A DNA stretch of 64,000 nt from Nocardiopsis sp. CNT312. Lineage in GTDB: Bacteria > Actinomycetota > Actinomycetes > Streptosporangiales > Streptosporangiaceae. The stretch is taken from NCBI RefSeq assembly GCF_000515115.1, contig NZ_KI911538.1, positions 76,803 through 140,802 on the forward strand. The letters run 5' to 3'. Within the stretch, counting starts at the first letter, position 1, and each line of letters starts with the position of its first letter. Positions 43,826-52,681 of this stretch are shown one piece after another. The notes below the pieces were generated by a model. That model was given only the letters and a program-made list of their open reading frames with translations. It ran no database searches and was not told the origin of the DNA. The translations under genes were made by a program, and so were the position numbers.

Positions 43826-45015
43826 TGTGCCGCCTCCTGACGGTCGGTGTTCCCGGGGGCCTTGGCCTCCCGGTTCTCAGGCCGGGGCAGACGTAGAGTG
43901 AACGTCGACCCGGACCCCTCCTTGCTCCACACGGTCACTTCTCCACGGTGATGGGTCATGATGTGTTTGACGATCGCCAGGCCGAGACCGGTACCGCCGG
44001 TGGCCCGGCTCCGAGCGGCGTCCACACGGTAGAACCGCTCGAAGATCCTCCCCAGGTCCTGCTGGGGGATGCCGATGCCCTGATCGGCGACGCTGATGTC
44101 CACGCCGGACTTGGACTCCGCCACCGAGACGGCCACCCGCGTGTTCTTGGGACTGTAGGCCACGGCGTTGGAGACGAGGTTGCGCAGGGCGGTCTCCAGC
44201 ATCGTCTCGTCGCCCAGGACGGTGATGCCCTTCGCCCCGCTGCCGACCAGCTCGATCCCCTTGGCGTCGGCGGGCATGCGCACCGCGTCCAGGGCCTCGT
44301 CCACGACGCTTCCGAGGTCGAGGCGGGTGGGTTCGCTGATCGGCTCAGCGCCCTGGATGCGGGAGAGCGTGATGAGGTCCTGGATGACCGCCGTCAGACG
44401 CGAGGCCTCCTGTTGCATACGGTCGGTGAAACGGCGGACGGCCTCGGGATCGTCACTGGAGTCTTGTACCGTTTCCGCCAGCAGTGCCAGCGCGCCCACG
44501 GGCGTCTTCAGCTCGTGTGAGATGTTTGCCACGAAGTCGCGGCGGACCGCCTCCACCCTGTGGTGCTCGGTCTGGTCCTCGGCCAGCACCAGCACCAGCC
44601 CGGTCCCGCCCAGCGGTGCCACCCGGACGGCGAAGGAGGTGGCGTCGGGGCCGAACTTGCGGACCGCCACCTCGATGTCGGTCTCACGGATGACCCCGTC
44701 CCGGCGCACCTGCCGGGCCAGGGCCAGGAGTTCGCCGATCACCAGCTCCTCGCCCCGGACGATACCGAAGGCACGTGCCGCCGACGAGGCGCGCAGCACG
44801 CGGTCGGTGGAGTCGAGGACGACGGCGGAGGAGGGGAGGGCGGACAGGACCTCGGCGATACCGGCCGGGAGCGTGGTCCCGTCGCGGCGCTCGGGCACCG
44901 GGGGGCGGCGCTGAGTACCGCTGGTACGAAAGAAATGACCGGCGAGGACGCCGATGACGACGCCCGTCACGAGTCCGACTATGCCGGTCACGGCGGTGAG
45001 AAGTTCCCCTTGCAC
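43822..45015 (-). CDS. phoR: Phosphate sensor histidine kinase PhoR
   Basis: Protein of 397 residues: an N-terminal helix pair (about 7-30), a PAS-like sensor (about 50-150), the dimerisation box FVANISHELKTPVGALALLAE with the phosphoacceptor histidine, and an ATPase domain with NLVSNAVAYSPKNT, DQGIGIP and GGTGLGLAIVKHI. It has no extracytoplasmic sensor, consistent with PhoR/SenX3 kinases that act through PhoU. The gene overlaps phoP by 4 bases. Confidence 0.93.
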   Translation of the reverse strand: MQGELLTAVTGIVGLVTGVVIGVLAGHFFRTSGTQRRPPVPERRDGTTLPAGIAEVLSALPSSAVVLDSTDRVLRASSAARAFGIVRGEELVIGELLALARQVRRDGVIRETDIEVAVRKFGPDATSFAVRVAPLGGTGLVLVLAEDQTEHHRVEAVRRDFVANISHELKTPVGALALLAETVQDSSDDPEAVRRFTDRMQQEASRLTAVIQDLITLSRIQGAEPISEPTRLDLGSVVDEALDAVRMPADAKGIELVGSGAKGITVLGDETMLETALRNLVSNAVAYSPKNTRVAVSVAESKSGVDISVADQGIGIPQQDLGRIFERFYRVDAARSRATGGTGLGLAIVKHIMTHHRGEVTVWSKEGSGSTFTLRLPRPENREAKAPGNTDRQEAAQ

Positions 45016-45087
45016 GATTCGATCGTAAACGGCAGGACTGGTTCTTTACCCGGTCGGGGGCCTGGCCCCAACCGAGCTTCTCGGATC

Positions 45088-45120
45088 GTTCACCGAATCT
45101 TGGCCGACTCTTCAACGAAG
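45088..45120 (+). promoter_or_regulatory. PHO boxes between phoR and phoU
   Basis: Three successive 11-base units GTTCACCGAAT, CTTGGCCGACT and CTTCAACGAAG follow the Streptomyces PHO direct-repeat pattern (GTTCACC-like, 11-bp steps). They are between divergent phoR and phoU, so phosphorylated PhoP can act on both promoters. The middle unit is weak. Confidence 0.7.
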
Positions 45121-45139
45121 CACTGGGAGCATTGACGAT

Positions 45140-45802
45140 ATGCGCGATACCTACCACGAGGATCTCGACAGCCTGGGCGAACGCCTCGTCGAGATGACGC
45201 GACTGGCTCGGCATGCCGTCGCGCGCGCTACCACCGCGCTGCTGGACAGCGACCTGACCGCGGCCCAGGAGGTGATCTCCGGTGACGAGGAGATCAACCG
45301 CCTGGACCAGGAGATCGAGGACGCGGCCTTCCGCCTGATGGCCAGACAACAGCCGGTCGCCTCCGACCTGAGAACGGTCATCACGTCGCTGTACATGCGC
45401 GGTGACCTCGAACGCATGGGTGACCACGCCGTCCACCTCGCCAAGATCGCCCGGCGGCGCCACCCGGACTCGGCTATCCCCAAGCCACTCCGCTCGATCG
45501 TGCTGGAGATGGGGCACCAGGCGGAACTGCTGGTGACCAAGGCCGGGGAGGTGATCGCCGACCGCGACCCGGACACCGCGCTGGAGCTGGAGCACGACGA
45601 CGACCGCATGGACCGGCTGCGTCGCAAGCTGCTGGAGCGCATCCTCAGCCCGAAGTGGGAGTACGGGGTGGAGGCCACCATGGACGCCACTCTGGTCGGC
45701 CGTTTCTACGAGCGGTTCGGTGACCACGCGGTGCACGTCGCCAACAACCTCGTCTACATGGTGACCGGTGAGAAGCGGGAGGACTATGAGCCGGATGCGT
45801 GA
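45140..45802 (+). CDS. phoU: Phosphate signalling regulator PhoU
   Basis: Protein of 220 residues with the two three-helix bundles of PhoU; the metal-binding motifs are LYMRGDLERMGDHAVHLAKI and FYERFGDHAVHVANN (E/DxxxD). It links the phosphate transporter to PhoR. A ribosome site GGGAGC lies 9 bases before the ATG. A strong hairpin follows at 45.9 kb. Confidence 0.95.
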   Translation: MRDTYHEDLDSLGERLVEMTRLARHAVARATTALLDSDLTAAQEVISGDEEINRLDQEIEDAAFRLMARQQPVASDLRTVITSLYMRGDLERMGDHAVHLAKIARRRHPDSAIPKPLRSIVLEMGHQAELLVTKAGEVIADRDPDTALELEHDDDRMDRLRRKLLERILSPKWEYGVEATMDATLVGRFYERFGDHAVHVANNLVYMVTGEKREDYEPDA

Positions 45803-45855
45803 GACCGGGTGCCACCTCGTGTTCAAAACGTGATCTTCCTCGCTTTGAAGGTCCG

Positions 45856-45900
45856 CGGCGGCCTCGGAGGGGGGTGTCGGGCCCCTCTCCGGGGCCGCCG
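45856..45900 (+). terminator. Terminator downstream of phoU
   Basis: CGGCGGCCTCGGAGGGG (45856-45872) pairs with CCCCTCTCCGGGGCCGCCG (45882-45900) with one mismatch and a bulge, 54 bases after the phoU stop. The remaining 195 bases lead to carD. Confidence 0.7.
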
Positions 45901-46011
45901 GGCGAGGCCGGTGCTTACGCTGGCCAGCAAGGGATTCGGAGGCGGCCGCCGCCATGGCGGGGTCTGGCGAGAGTGCTCGGGTACACTTTGTCAAGCCCCG
46001 AAAAGTAGTCC

Positions 46012-46039
46012 TTGACCTGCGTCTTCGCAAAGCTAATAG
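46012..46039 (+). promoter_or_regulatory. carD promoter candidate
   Basis: TTGACC (46012-46017) and TAATAG (46034-46039) with 16 bases between them lie 58 bases upstream of carD, in a region much richer in A and T than its surroundings. A second possible -10 (TATCCT, about 46065) is closer to the start. Confidence 0.5.
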
Positions 46040-46096
46040 GTACGTTAAGTCACAGATTCATGGTATCCTCGTGGTAGCGGAAGGGGTACCTGTCAC

Positions 46097-46579
46097 ATGG
46101 CTTTCAAGGTCGGCGACACTGTTGTCTACCCCCATCATGGGGCTGCTCGTATTGACGCGATCGAAACTCGCACCATCAAAGGCGAGGAAAGAAGCTATCT
46201 CGTTCTGAAGGTCGACAAGGGCGATCTGACGGTTCGTGTGCCGGCTGAGAACGCCGAGGATGTCGGCGTTCGCGACGTTGTGGGGCAGGAGGGCCTGGAC
46301 AAGGTCTTCGAGGTCCTGCGCGCGCCGCACACCGAGGAGCCCACCAACTGGTCCAGGCGCTACAAGGCCAACCTGGAGAAACTGGCGTCCGGCGACGTCA
46401 ACAAGGTCGCGGAGGTCGTCCGGGACCTGTGGCGCCGGGACAAGGAGCGTGGCCTGTCCGCGGGGGAGAAGCGGATGCTGGCCAAGGCCCGACAGATTCT
46501 CGTCAGTGAACTCGCCCTCGCGGAAAAGACCAACGAGGACAAGGCCGAGGCCCTCCTCGACGAGGTTCTCACGAACTGA
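46097..46579 (+). CDS. carD: CarD-family RNA-polymerase-binding regulator
   Basis: Protein of 160 residues. The N-terminal RNA-polymerase interaction domain begins [19 protein letters not shown]; the helical DNA-binding domain contains [17 protein letters not shown] and [17 protein letters not shown]. CarD stabilises open complexes at rRNA and many other promoters. It is followed 25 bases later by ispF. Confidence 0.97.
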   Translation: MAFKVGDTVVYPHHGAARIDAIETRTIKGEERSYLVLKVDKGDLTVRVPAENAEDVGVRDVVGQEGLDKVFEVLRAPHTEEPTNWSRRYKANLEKLASGDVNKVAEVVRDLWRRDKERGLSAGEKRMLAKARQILVSELALAEKTNEDKAEALLDEVLTN

Positions 46580-46604
46580 CATCGGCTGAAGAATCTCCTC
46601 GTTC

Positions 46605-47084
46605 ATGAAGAATATGCCTCGGGTGGGCGTCGGAACCGACGTCCATCCGTTTTCTCCTGGAAGAACACTTTTCCTCGCCGGTTTGGAATGGCCTGGGGAA
46701 GACGGCGTCAGCGGCCATTCCGATGGTGATGTGGCCGCCCACGCCGCTTGCGACGCACTGCTTTCCGCGTGCGGGCTGGGCGATCTCGGTTCCAACTTCG
46801 GAACCTCCGACCCCCGCTGGAAGGGCGCGTCCGGCTCTGCCCTGCTGGCCGAGACCGTCGCGCGCGTGCACGCGGCCGGGTTCGGGATCGGCAACGTAGC
46901 CATCCAGATCATCAGCAACCGCCCCAGGTTCGCGCCCCGGCGCGACGAGGCGGAGAAGACGCTCTCCGAAGTCGTGGGGGCGCCAGTGAGCGTCTCGGCC
47001 ACCACCACCGACGGTCTGGGCCTGACCGGCCGCGGCGAGGGCATCGCTGCCGTCGCCACGGCCCTCTGCGCGCCTGTGGACTGA
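46605..47084 (+). CDS. ispF: 2-C-methyl-D-erythritol 2,4-cyclodiphosphate synthase
   Basis: Protein of 159 residues of the MEP isoprenoid pathway. [13 protein letters not shown] holds the metal-binding Asp and His; [19 protein letters not shown] and [18 protein letters not shown]-like residues complete the site. In most actinobacteria ispD lies between carD and ispF; here only 25 bases separate them, so ispD must be elsewhere in the genome. Confidence 0.96.
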   Translation: MKNMPRVGVGTDVHPFSPGRTLFLAGLEWPGEDGVSGHSDGDVAAHAACDALLSACGLGDLGSNFGTSDPRWKGASGSALLAETVARVHAAGFGIGNVAIQIISNRPRFAPRRDEAEKTLSEVVGAPVSVSATTTDGLGLTGRGEGIAAVATALCAPVD

Positions 47085-47089
47085 CCTGC

Positions 47090-47110
47090 CGGCCGCCCCG
47101 TGGGCCGCCG
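47090..47110. terminator. Short hairpin between ispF and a convergent gene
   Basis: CGGCCGCCC pairs with GGGCCGCCG (one mismatch) around CGT, 6 bases after the ispF stop. It probably ends transcription from both sides. Confidence 0.4.
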
Positions 47111-47154
47111 AGGGCCGCACGGTCAACCGGTCCGGCGTATCCCGCCTGTGGGGC

Positions 47155-48660
47155 TCAGAGCTCGTCCCCATCGGGGGGCAGGGGGCCGCTGCGCATCCGC
47201 CGCGACGGCGGTACCGGGGTGAGGTCGATCGGCCCCCGGCGCGGTTTGAGCGCCATCGGTCGCTTCTCCAGCGGAGGACGGCCCCCGGCCGGCGGGACCG
47301 GGCCGTCGCCGGGGGACGGTTCGGCGGGGAGCGGCTCCGCCTCGGGTACCGGCTCGGCGTCCTCCTCGAAGGTGTCCACCGGCTCGGGCTCCGTGACCGG
47401 TCCGTCCGGATCCGCGGGAGGGATACCGAAGGCGGCCCGGACCGACGGCCCGGTGTCGTGGTTGAGCGCGGGGAACGCCTCGGAGGGCCCGTCGGGCACA
47501 CCCTCCGGCGCCTCCCAGACCGGGGCCCTCTCGGCCACGGGTGTGGCCACGGGCGCTGGCGGAGCCTCGGGCGGGGTCCATACCGGCGGCTCGTAGTCGG
47601 CGGGCGGGCCGTGACGGTCCGCGGGCGGCTCCCACAGGACCCGCTCCTCCTCGATGGGCTCTTCCCCGGCGGGCTCCACCGCACTCGGCGCGGCGGTCGG
47701 CACCTCGCCCTCGTCGGAGACCGGGTCTCCGGGCAGGGGCTCGTGGACGAACCCCTCGTCGGAGGGTTCCGGACCGCTGTCGTCCACCGGACGCTCCGCC
47801 TCGGGGCCGACGGGTCGGGCCGTCGGCGACACGGCCGGGGGGCGCTCCGCGGCCCGCTTGATCGGGTTGTCCGCCGTCTGGGGGCGCCGGGGCAGCGCGG
47901 GGGTGGACACCTCTGTCTGCGGCGGCCCGTGGCCGTGGTCCCCGGTCTCGTGGGAACCGGTGTCCGGTTCGTCCTCCTGGGGGCGCCCACGTGGTTCGGG
48001 GCCGGGCCGGACGGGCGCAGGGACGCGCTCGGCGTCGGGCTCGGGCGGTGCGGCACCGGGGACCGGCTCCGGTTCGGGACCGCCGTGGCCCGGGGCGGGC
48101 TCCCGCGGCCACTCAGGCTCCTCCTCGGCGCGGCCGCGCAGCACGGTGGCCCGGTCTGTGGGGGGCAGGCCCCGTGGGACGGCTGACCTGCGGGCACGAC
48201 GCATGTGGGAGCGGACCGCCATCCACAGCAGGAAGGCGATGAGCAGCGCGGCCAGTGGAGCGACCGCCACGATGACGTCGGCGACCCCCTGGTGCACCGA
48301 CTCCAAGAACCCCAGCCGGTCCAGAGCCATGGCGGTGCCGGCCACCAGGATGAGGAAGAGGATCAGGGCGTCGACCCACACGCGGTCCCGGGGATGGTCC
48401 TGGCGGACGACGTAGCTCACCCCGAACGCCATCAGCAGCAGCAGGGCGTGGGTCAGGGGGAACACGTGGGCCACGGCGCCGTCCCCGTGCCCGCCGTAGC
48501 GTGCGAAGGCGTAGATGCCGTTGTAGGAGACGACGAGGTCGCACACGGTGATGAGGACGGCGAACAGCACGCCGACGGCGAGGGCACCGGATCCCGCGCC
48601 GCGGCCTGCGAGCTGACCGTTCCGTGCCCCGGTCCCGGGGGCTTTGTCGTAAGGGGCCAT
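47155..48660 (-). CDS. Four-helix membrane protein with long Pro/Glu-rich tail
   Basis: Protein of 501 residues. The first 150 residues hold four helices (with SYNGIYAFARYGG after the first), similar in layout to DUF2637/Spd-type actinobacterial membrane proteins. The remaining 340 residues are Pro, Glu and Ala-rich and probably disordered in the cytoplasm, ending in a basic stretch (KRPMALKPRRG). The ATG at 48660 follows a plausible site; longer readings have no support. Function is unknown. Confidence 0.68.
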   Translation of the reverse strand: MAPYDKAPGTGARNGQLAGRGAGSGALAVGVLFAVLITVCDLVVSYNGIYAFARYGGHGDGAVAHVFPLTHALLLLMAFGVSYVVRQDHPRDRVWVDALILFLILVAGTAMALDRLGFLESVHQGVADVIVAVAPLAALLIAFLLWMAVRSHMRRARRSAVPRGLPPTDRATVLRGRAEEEPEWPREPAPGHGGPEPEPVPGAAPPEPDAERVPAPVRPGPEPRGRPQEDEPDTGSHETGDHGHGPPQTEVSTPALPRRPQTADNPIKRAAERPPAVSPTARPVGPEAERPVDDSGPEPSDEGFVHEPLPGDPVSDEGEVPTAAPSAVEPAGEEPIEEERVLWEPPADRHGPPADYEPPVWTPPEAPPAPVATPVAERAPVWEAPEGVPDGPSEAFPALNHDTGPSVRAAFGIPPADPDGPVTEPEPVDTFEEDAEPVPEAEPLPAEPSPGDGPVPPAGGRPPLEKRPMALKPRRGPIDLTPVPPSRRMRSGPLPPDGDEL

Positions 48661-48940
48661 CGTCTCCGCAGCGTAGTCGAGAAGGCCCGTTCGGCACGAG
48701 GTTCCGGAGGATTGTCGGATGCCTCCGGGAGGTGCGGAAAGCCGGTCTTCCCCGGGGAGGGGCCCCGAGGCGTGGCACGGGGCAGGACGGCGGCGGGGAA
48801 CGGTTCCGGGAAAGGGGCGGAAAGCCGTGGCAGGCCCTCGGATACGGCTCAGCACATATGCGTCCTGCGGACTGTCCGGGACCGGGGAACGAGCACCGAA
48901 GTCCAAGGGAATAGGGGGCCTCACCGAAGGTGGAACCGGC

Positions 48941-48953
48941 TACGCTTGACGGC
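48941..48953 (+). promoter_or_regulatory. Possible leaderless promoter of cysS
   Basis: TACGCT (48941-48946) lies 7 bases before the GTG of cysS, and no ribosome site separates them, so a leaderless transcript is plausible. The 290 bases upstream contain an 11-base direct repeat (GCGGAAAGCCG at 48734 and 48817) and no gene. Confidence 0.35.
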
Positions 48954-50351
48954 GTGAGTCTGCGCTTCTATGACACCAGTGCCCGGCAGGTCCGAGACTT
49001 CGTCCCGCTGCGCGAGGGATGTGCCTCCCTGTACCTGTGTGGTGCCACGGTGCAGGCTCCTCCGCACATCGGCCACATCCGCTCCAGCGTCAACTTCGAC
49101 ATCCTGAGGCGCTGGCTCACCTACCTGGGCTACGACGTCACCTTCTGCCGCAACGTCACCGACATCGACGACAAGATCATCAACGTCGCCGCCGCCGAGG
49201 GCGTGCCGTGGTGGCAGGTCAGCGAGCGCAACCAGCGCGCCTTCACCCAGGCCTACGACGTCCTGGGCTGCCTGCCGCCGACCGTCGAACCCAGGGCCAC
49301 CGGGCACGTGCCCGAGATGATCGAACTCATCCGGCGCCTCATCGACGCGGGCCACGCCTACGCGGCCCGGGGCGGCTCCGGAGACGTCTACTTCGACGTG
49401 GCCTCCTACCGGGCCTACGGGGAGCTGTCCAACCAGCGCCCCGACCAGGTGGAGGAGTCAGCCGACCAGGCAGGCGACAAGCGCGATCCCCGCGACTTCG
49501 CCCTGTGGAAGGGCGCCAAGCCCGGCGAACCCAGTTGGGAGACGCCGTGGGGCCGCGGGCGCCCCGGCTGGCACCTGGAGTGCTCGGCGATGGCCACCAA
49601 GTACCTCGGCCCGAGCTTCGACATCCACGGTGGCGGACTGGACCTGGTGTTCCCCCACCACGAAAACGAGGTGGCGCAGTCGCACGCCGCCGGCGACGGG
49701 TTCGCGCGCTACTGGCTGCACAACGGGATGCTCAAGGTCGGCGGCGAGAAGATGGCCAAGTCGCTGGGCAACTCCATGCGCATCCCGCAGATGGTCGAGA
49801 AGGTCCGCCCGGTGGAGCTGCGCTACTACCTCGGACAGGCGCACTACCGCTCCGCGATCGACTACTCCGAGGCCGCGCTCCAGGAGGCCGCCGTCGCCTA
49901 CCAGCGGATCGAGGGCTTCCTGACCCGCGCCACCGAGGCGCTGGGCGAGGTGGCCCCGGCGGAGCGGGTACCGGCGGAGTTCGCCGCCGCCCTCGACGAC
50001 GACCTCGGTGTCCCCCAGGCGCTCGCCCTCGTGCACGGGCACGTGCGCGAGGGCAACACGGCCCTGACCGCGGAGGGCGCGGAGAAGGCCGCCGAACGGG
50101 TCGCCGAGCTCCGCACCATGCTGGGGATCCTCGGGTTGGACCCGCTCGGCGCCCCGTGGGCGGGCGGAGGCGACCACGGGCTGCGCGAGGTGGTCGACGC
50201 CCTCGTGTCGGTGGCTCTGGAGCAGCGCCAGGCGGCGCGCGGGCGCAAGGACTACGCGGCGGCCGACGCCATCCGCGACCGGCTCACCGAGGCGGGGATC
50301 GCGGTGGAGGACACCCCGCAGGGCCCCCGGTGGGACCTCAAGCGCGGCTGA
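48954..50351 (+). CDS. cysS: Cysteinyl-tRNA synthetase
   Basis: Protein of 465 residues. [21 protein letters not shown] carries the HIGH motif and the first zinc cysteine; [14 protein letters not shown] and [10 protein letters not shown] the other zinc ligands; [10 protein letters not shown] the KMSKS motif. The GTG at 48954 aligns with actinobacterial CysS. It is followed by rlmB after 131 bases, as in Streptomyces. Confidence 0.97.
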   Translation: MSLRFYDTSARQVRDFVPLREGCASLYLCGATVQAPPHIGHIRSSVNFDILRRWLTYLGYDVTFCRNVTDIDDKIINVAAAEGVPWWQVSERNQRAFTQAYDVLGCLPPTVEPRATGHVPEMIELIRRLIDAGHAYAARGGSGDVYFDVASYRAYGELSNQRPDQVEESADQAGDKRDPRDFALWKGAKPGEPSWETPWGRGRPGWHLECSAMATKYLGPSFDIHGGGLDLVFPHHENEVAQSHAAGDGFARYWLHNGMLKVGGEKMAKSLGNSMRIPQMVEKVRPVELRYYLGQAHYRSAIDYSEAALQEAAVAYQRIEGFLTRATEALGEVAPAERVPAEFAAALDDDLGVPQALALVHGHVREGNTALTAEGAEKAAERVAELRTMLGILGLDPLGAPWAGGGDHGLREVVDALVSVALEQRQAARGRKDYAAADAIRDRLTEAGIAVEDTPQGPRWDLKRG

Positions 50352-50482
50352 CACGGGCCCGGGCGGTGCGCGGACGGCACTAGGCTGGAGGTTTGCCACC
50401 GCCCGCGAGGCCAGGTGGCCGATCTCCACCAGCCGGACGCGACGCGCTTCCGGCATGCTCGCGACAACGGGAGGCGGCGGAC

Positions 50483-51439
50483 ATGCCGGCGAAGAAGAGC
50501 AAGAAGGGCCCGACCAAGGGCAGCGGCGGCAAGGGGCGGCGCTCGCTCCAGGGCAAGAGCGGTACCCTGCCCGCCCAGGAACGGCACTGGTACGAGGGCA
50601 AGCAGCGTGCCCGGGCGGCCAAGCGCACCACCACCGGGGGCGGCGCGGCACCGGCGCGCACCGAGCGGCGCAAGGCCGACTCCGACCTCCTGGTCGGGCG
50701 CAACCCGGTCGTCGAGGCGCTGCGCGCGGGCATGCCCGCGACCCGCCTGTTCATCGCCAACAGCCTGGACCCGGACGACCGGGTGACCGAGGCGGCGCGC
50801 CTCGCCGGGGACCGCGGTGTCGAACTCCTGGAGGTGACCCGGTCCGAGCTGGACCGCCGCTGCGACAGCAACGGTCAGCCCGACGCCGCCCACCAGGGCG
50901 TGGCCCTCCAGGTGCGGCCCTACCGGTACTGGCTGCCCGAGGACCTGCTGGACCGGGCGCGGGCATCGGAGACCCAGCCGCTGATCGTGGCCCTGGACGG
51001 CGTCACCGACCCGCACAACCTGGGCGCGATCGCGCGCTCGGCCGCCGCCTTCGACGCGCACGGCGTCGTCATCCCCGAGCGCCGCTCGGCGGGCGTGAAC
51101 ATGACGGCGTGGAAGACCTCCGCCGGAACCCTGGCGCGGCTGCCGGTCGCCCAGGCCACCAACCTGACGCGCGCGCTGGAGGGCTTCAAGAAGGCGGGGC
51201 TGTTCGTCGTGGGCCTGGACGCCGAGGGCGACACGTCCCTGCCCGGCCTGGACCTGGCCACGGGACCGCTGGTGGTCGTGGTGGGCTCCGAGGGCAAGGG
51301 GCTCTCGCGCCTGGTCCGGGAGACCTGCGACCTGGTCGTGAGCATCCCGATCGGCGGCGCGGAGTCGCTGAACGCCTCGGTCGCGGCCGGGGTGTCGTTG
51401 TACGAGGTGGCCCGGCGCCGCCGGTCCGCGACCGAGTAG
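50483..51439 (+). CDS. rlmB: 23S rRNA (guanosine-2'-O-)-methyltransferase RlmB (SpoU family)
   Basis: Protein of 318 residues. A basic, Lys/Gly-rich N-terminal extension (residues 1-70) precedes a SpoU substrate-binding domain (LLVGRNPVVEALRAG) and the trefoil-knot methyltransferase: VTDPHNLGAIARSAAAFD, VVGSEGKGLSRLV and SLNASVAAGVSLYE are the three family motifs. The ATG at 50483 has GGGAGG 9 bases upstream. Confidence 0.93.
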   Translation: MPAKKSKKGPTKGSGGKGRRSLQGKSGTLPAQERHWYEGKQRARAAKRTTTGGGAAPARTERRKADSDLLVGRNPVVEALRAGMPATRLFIANSLDPDDRVTEAARLAGDRGVELLEVTRSELDRRCDSNGQPDAAHQGVALQVRPYRYWLPEDLLDRARASETQPLIVALDGVTDPHNLGAIARSAAAFDAHGVVIPERRSAGVNMTAWKTSAGTLARLPVAQATNLTRALEGFKKAGLFVVGLDAEGDTSLPGLDLATGPLVVVVGSEGKGLSRLVRETCDLVVSIPIGGAESLNASVAAGVSLYEVARRRRSATE

Positions 51440-51505
51440 GCCTACGGACACCGGAACCGGTACCATGCGGGTGGACGGCTCGGGACCTGTCGGCCCCGGG
51501 CACCC

Positions 51506-51578
51506 GCCAGCGTAGCTCAATTGGCAGAGCAATCGCCTTGTAAGCGATAGGTTAGGGGTTCAAGTCCCCTCGCTGGCT
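51506..51578 (+). tRNA. tRNA-Thr (anticodon TGT)
   Basis: The acceptor arms GCCAGCG and CGCTGGC pair fully, the D arm is GCTC/GAGC, the anticodon stem ATCGC/GCGAT encloses CTTGTAA with anticodon TGT, and the T arm AGGGG/CCCCT encloses TTCAAGT. The CCA end is not encoded. The genes to its right look accessory, so it may mark an island edge; no second copy of its 3' end is visible in this window. Confidence 0.96.
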
Positions 51579-51820
51579 CTCATACACAGGAGAACAGCGG
51601 GTCAGAGAGACGACGGACGGCCGCACCGGGAGCACCGGGGCGGCCGTCTCGCGTTCGGTCGACTCTGCCGCGTCCGGCTCCGGCGGCCCGTCCGGCCCGT
51701 CTTCTTCTTCGGCATACGCGGTGAAGACACCCTCTTGGGCCCGAAACTCCACGTTCGTGTAACCCTGTGGGGGCAGTGTGACGCGGTGGAACGTCGGAGC
51801 GAGAAACAGGGCAGGGGCGC

Positions 51821-52474
51821 ATGGGGCACACGCGGACGAGGCTGGTCGGCCTGCTCGTCGCCGTATGGATCGTGGTGCCCGTGCTCCTGGCCGTGCTGCG
51901 GTGGCCGGACTACTGGGAGTGGATCGCTCCTGAGCGCACACCGATGACCTGGGCGCAGAGCGTCGCGCTCATGCTGGCAGGGGCGGGCTGCCTGCTGACG
52001 GCGCTGGTGGCGGGCCGGGCCGGGGAACGGGCCGGGATCTGGCCGCTGCTGGGTGTGGGCCTGCTCGCGCTGGGCACCGACGAGCGCTTCGCCTTCCACG
52101 AGAGCCTGGGGGACGACCTCTTCGGCTCGGACGGCGACACGGTGCCCTTCCTGCCCTGGGTGGCCCCCGGCGACTTCCTGCTCTTCGTCCTGGCCGCCAT
52201 CGGCCTGCTGCTGCTCGTCTGGGTGTGGTGGGCGGTGCGCGCGGACGGCGCGGCCACCGTGGCGCTGGCGGTCGGGGTCGTCCTCTCGGCCGGAGCGGTG
52301 GGGATGGAGCTCATCGACTCCAGCACCTGGAGCACGGCCGCCGACCGGGTGCACGGTTCGGTGCAGGAGGTCGTGGAACTGGCGGGCGGCCTGGCGCTGC
52401 TGGCCATGGTGGCGCTGCGGCTGCTCGGCATGCTCGACGCGCACCTGCCCGGTGCGGAGGAGGAGGGGGAGTAG
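51821..52474 (+). CDS. Five-helix membrane protein of unknown function
   Basis: Protein of 217 residues with five predicted helices and few charges except the loop LGTDERFAFHESLGDDLFG between helices 2 and 3, which contains several acidic residues and two histidines and might bind a metal. I do not recognise its family beyond general similarity to actinobacterial membrane proteins. The ATG at 51821 has GGGGCG upstream; the 240 bases before it, after the tRNA, hold no gene. Confidence 0.65.
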   Translation: MGHTRTRLVGLLVAVWIVVPVLLAVLRWPDYWEWIAPERTPMTWAQSVALMLAGAGCLLTALVAGRAGERAGIWPLLGVGLLALGTDERFAFHESLGDDLFGSDGDTVPFLPWVAPGDFLLFVLAAIGLLLLVWVWWAVRADGAATVALAVGVVLSAGAVGMELIDSSTWSTAADRVHGSVQEVVELAGGLALLAMVALRLLGMLDAHLPGAEEEGE

Positions 52475-52555
52475 GGTCGGTTCCTGCCGGTCACCGGCCC
52501 CCGGGAGCGGCGGAGTGTGCTCGCGGAAGGTCAGGGAGCGGCCACGTCACGGCTG

Positions 52556-52605
52556 TTGACGGCCGAAACGGCTCAGAGGTAAAGTTTCTGGGAGCGCTCC
52601 CAGAA
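52556..52605 (+). promoter_or_regulatory. SARP-gene promoter with perfect CelR/CebR-like operator
   Basis: TTGACG (52556-52561) and TAAAGT (52580-52585) are 18 bases apart. Immediately after, TTCTGGGAGCGCTCCCAGAA (52586-52605) is a perfect 20-bp palindrome whose core TGGGAGCGCTCCCA is the published CelR (Thermobifida) and CebR (Streptomyces) operator released by cello-oligosaccharides. It covers the expected transcription start, an ideal place for repression. Confidence 0.85.
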
Positions 52606-52681
52606 CGGTCCGGAACCCCCCGCGCCGCCGTCCGCCGATATGATTCGCGGTCTGCTCGCGCGCCCGACTCTGGAAGGTCCC

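Noticed and set aside
48661-48953. T-box or riboswitch before cysS
   Set aside because: No T-box sequence or specifier arrangement could be found; the region has only an 11-base direct repeat and GC-rich short stems.
51821-52474. Five-helix membrane protein as part of the peptide cluster
   Set aside because: It lies on the other side of the SARP promoter and operator, has no SARP box, and its sequence gives no link to peptide export.
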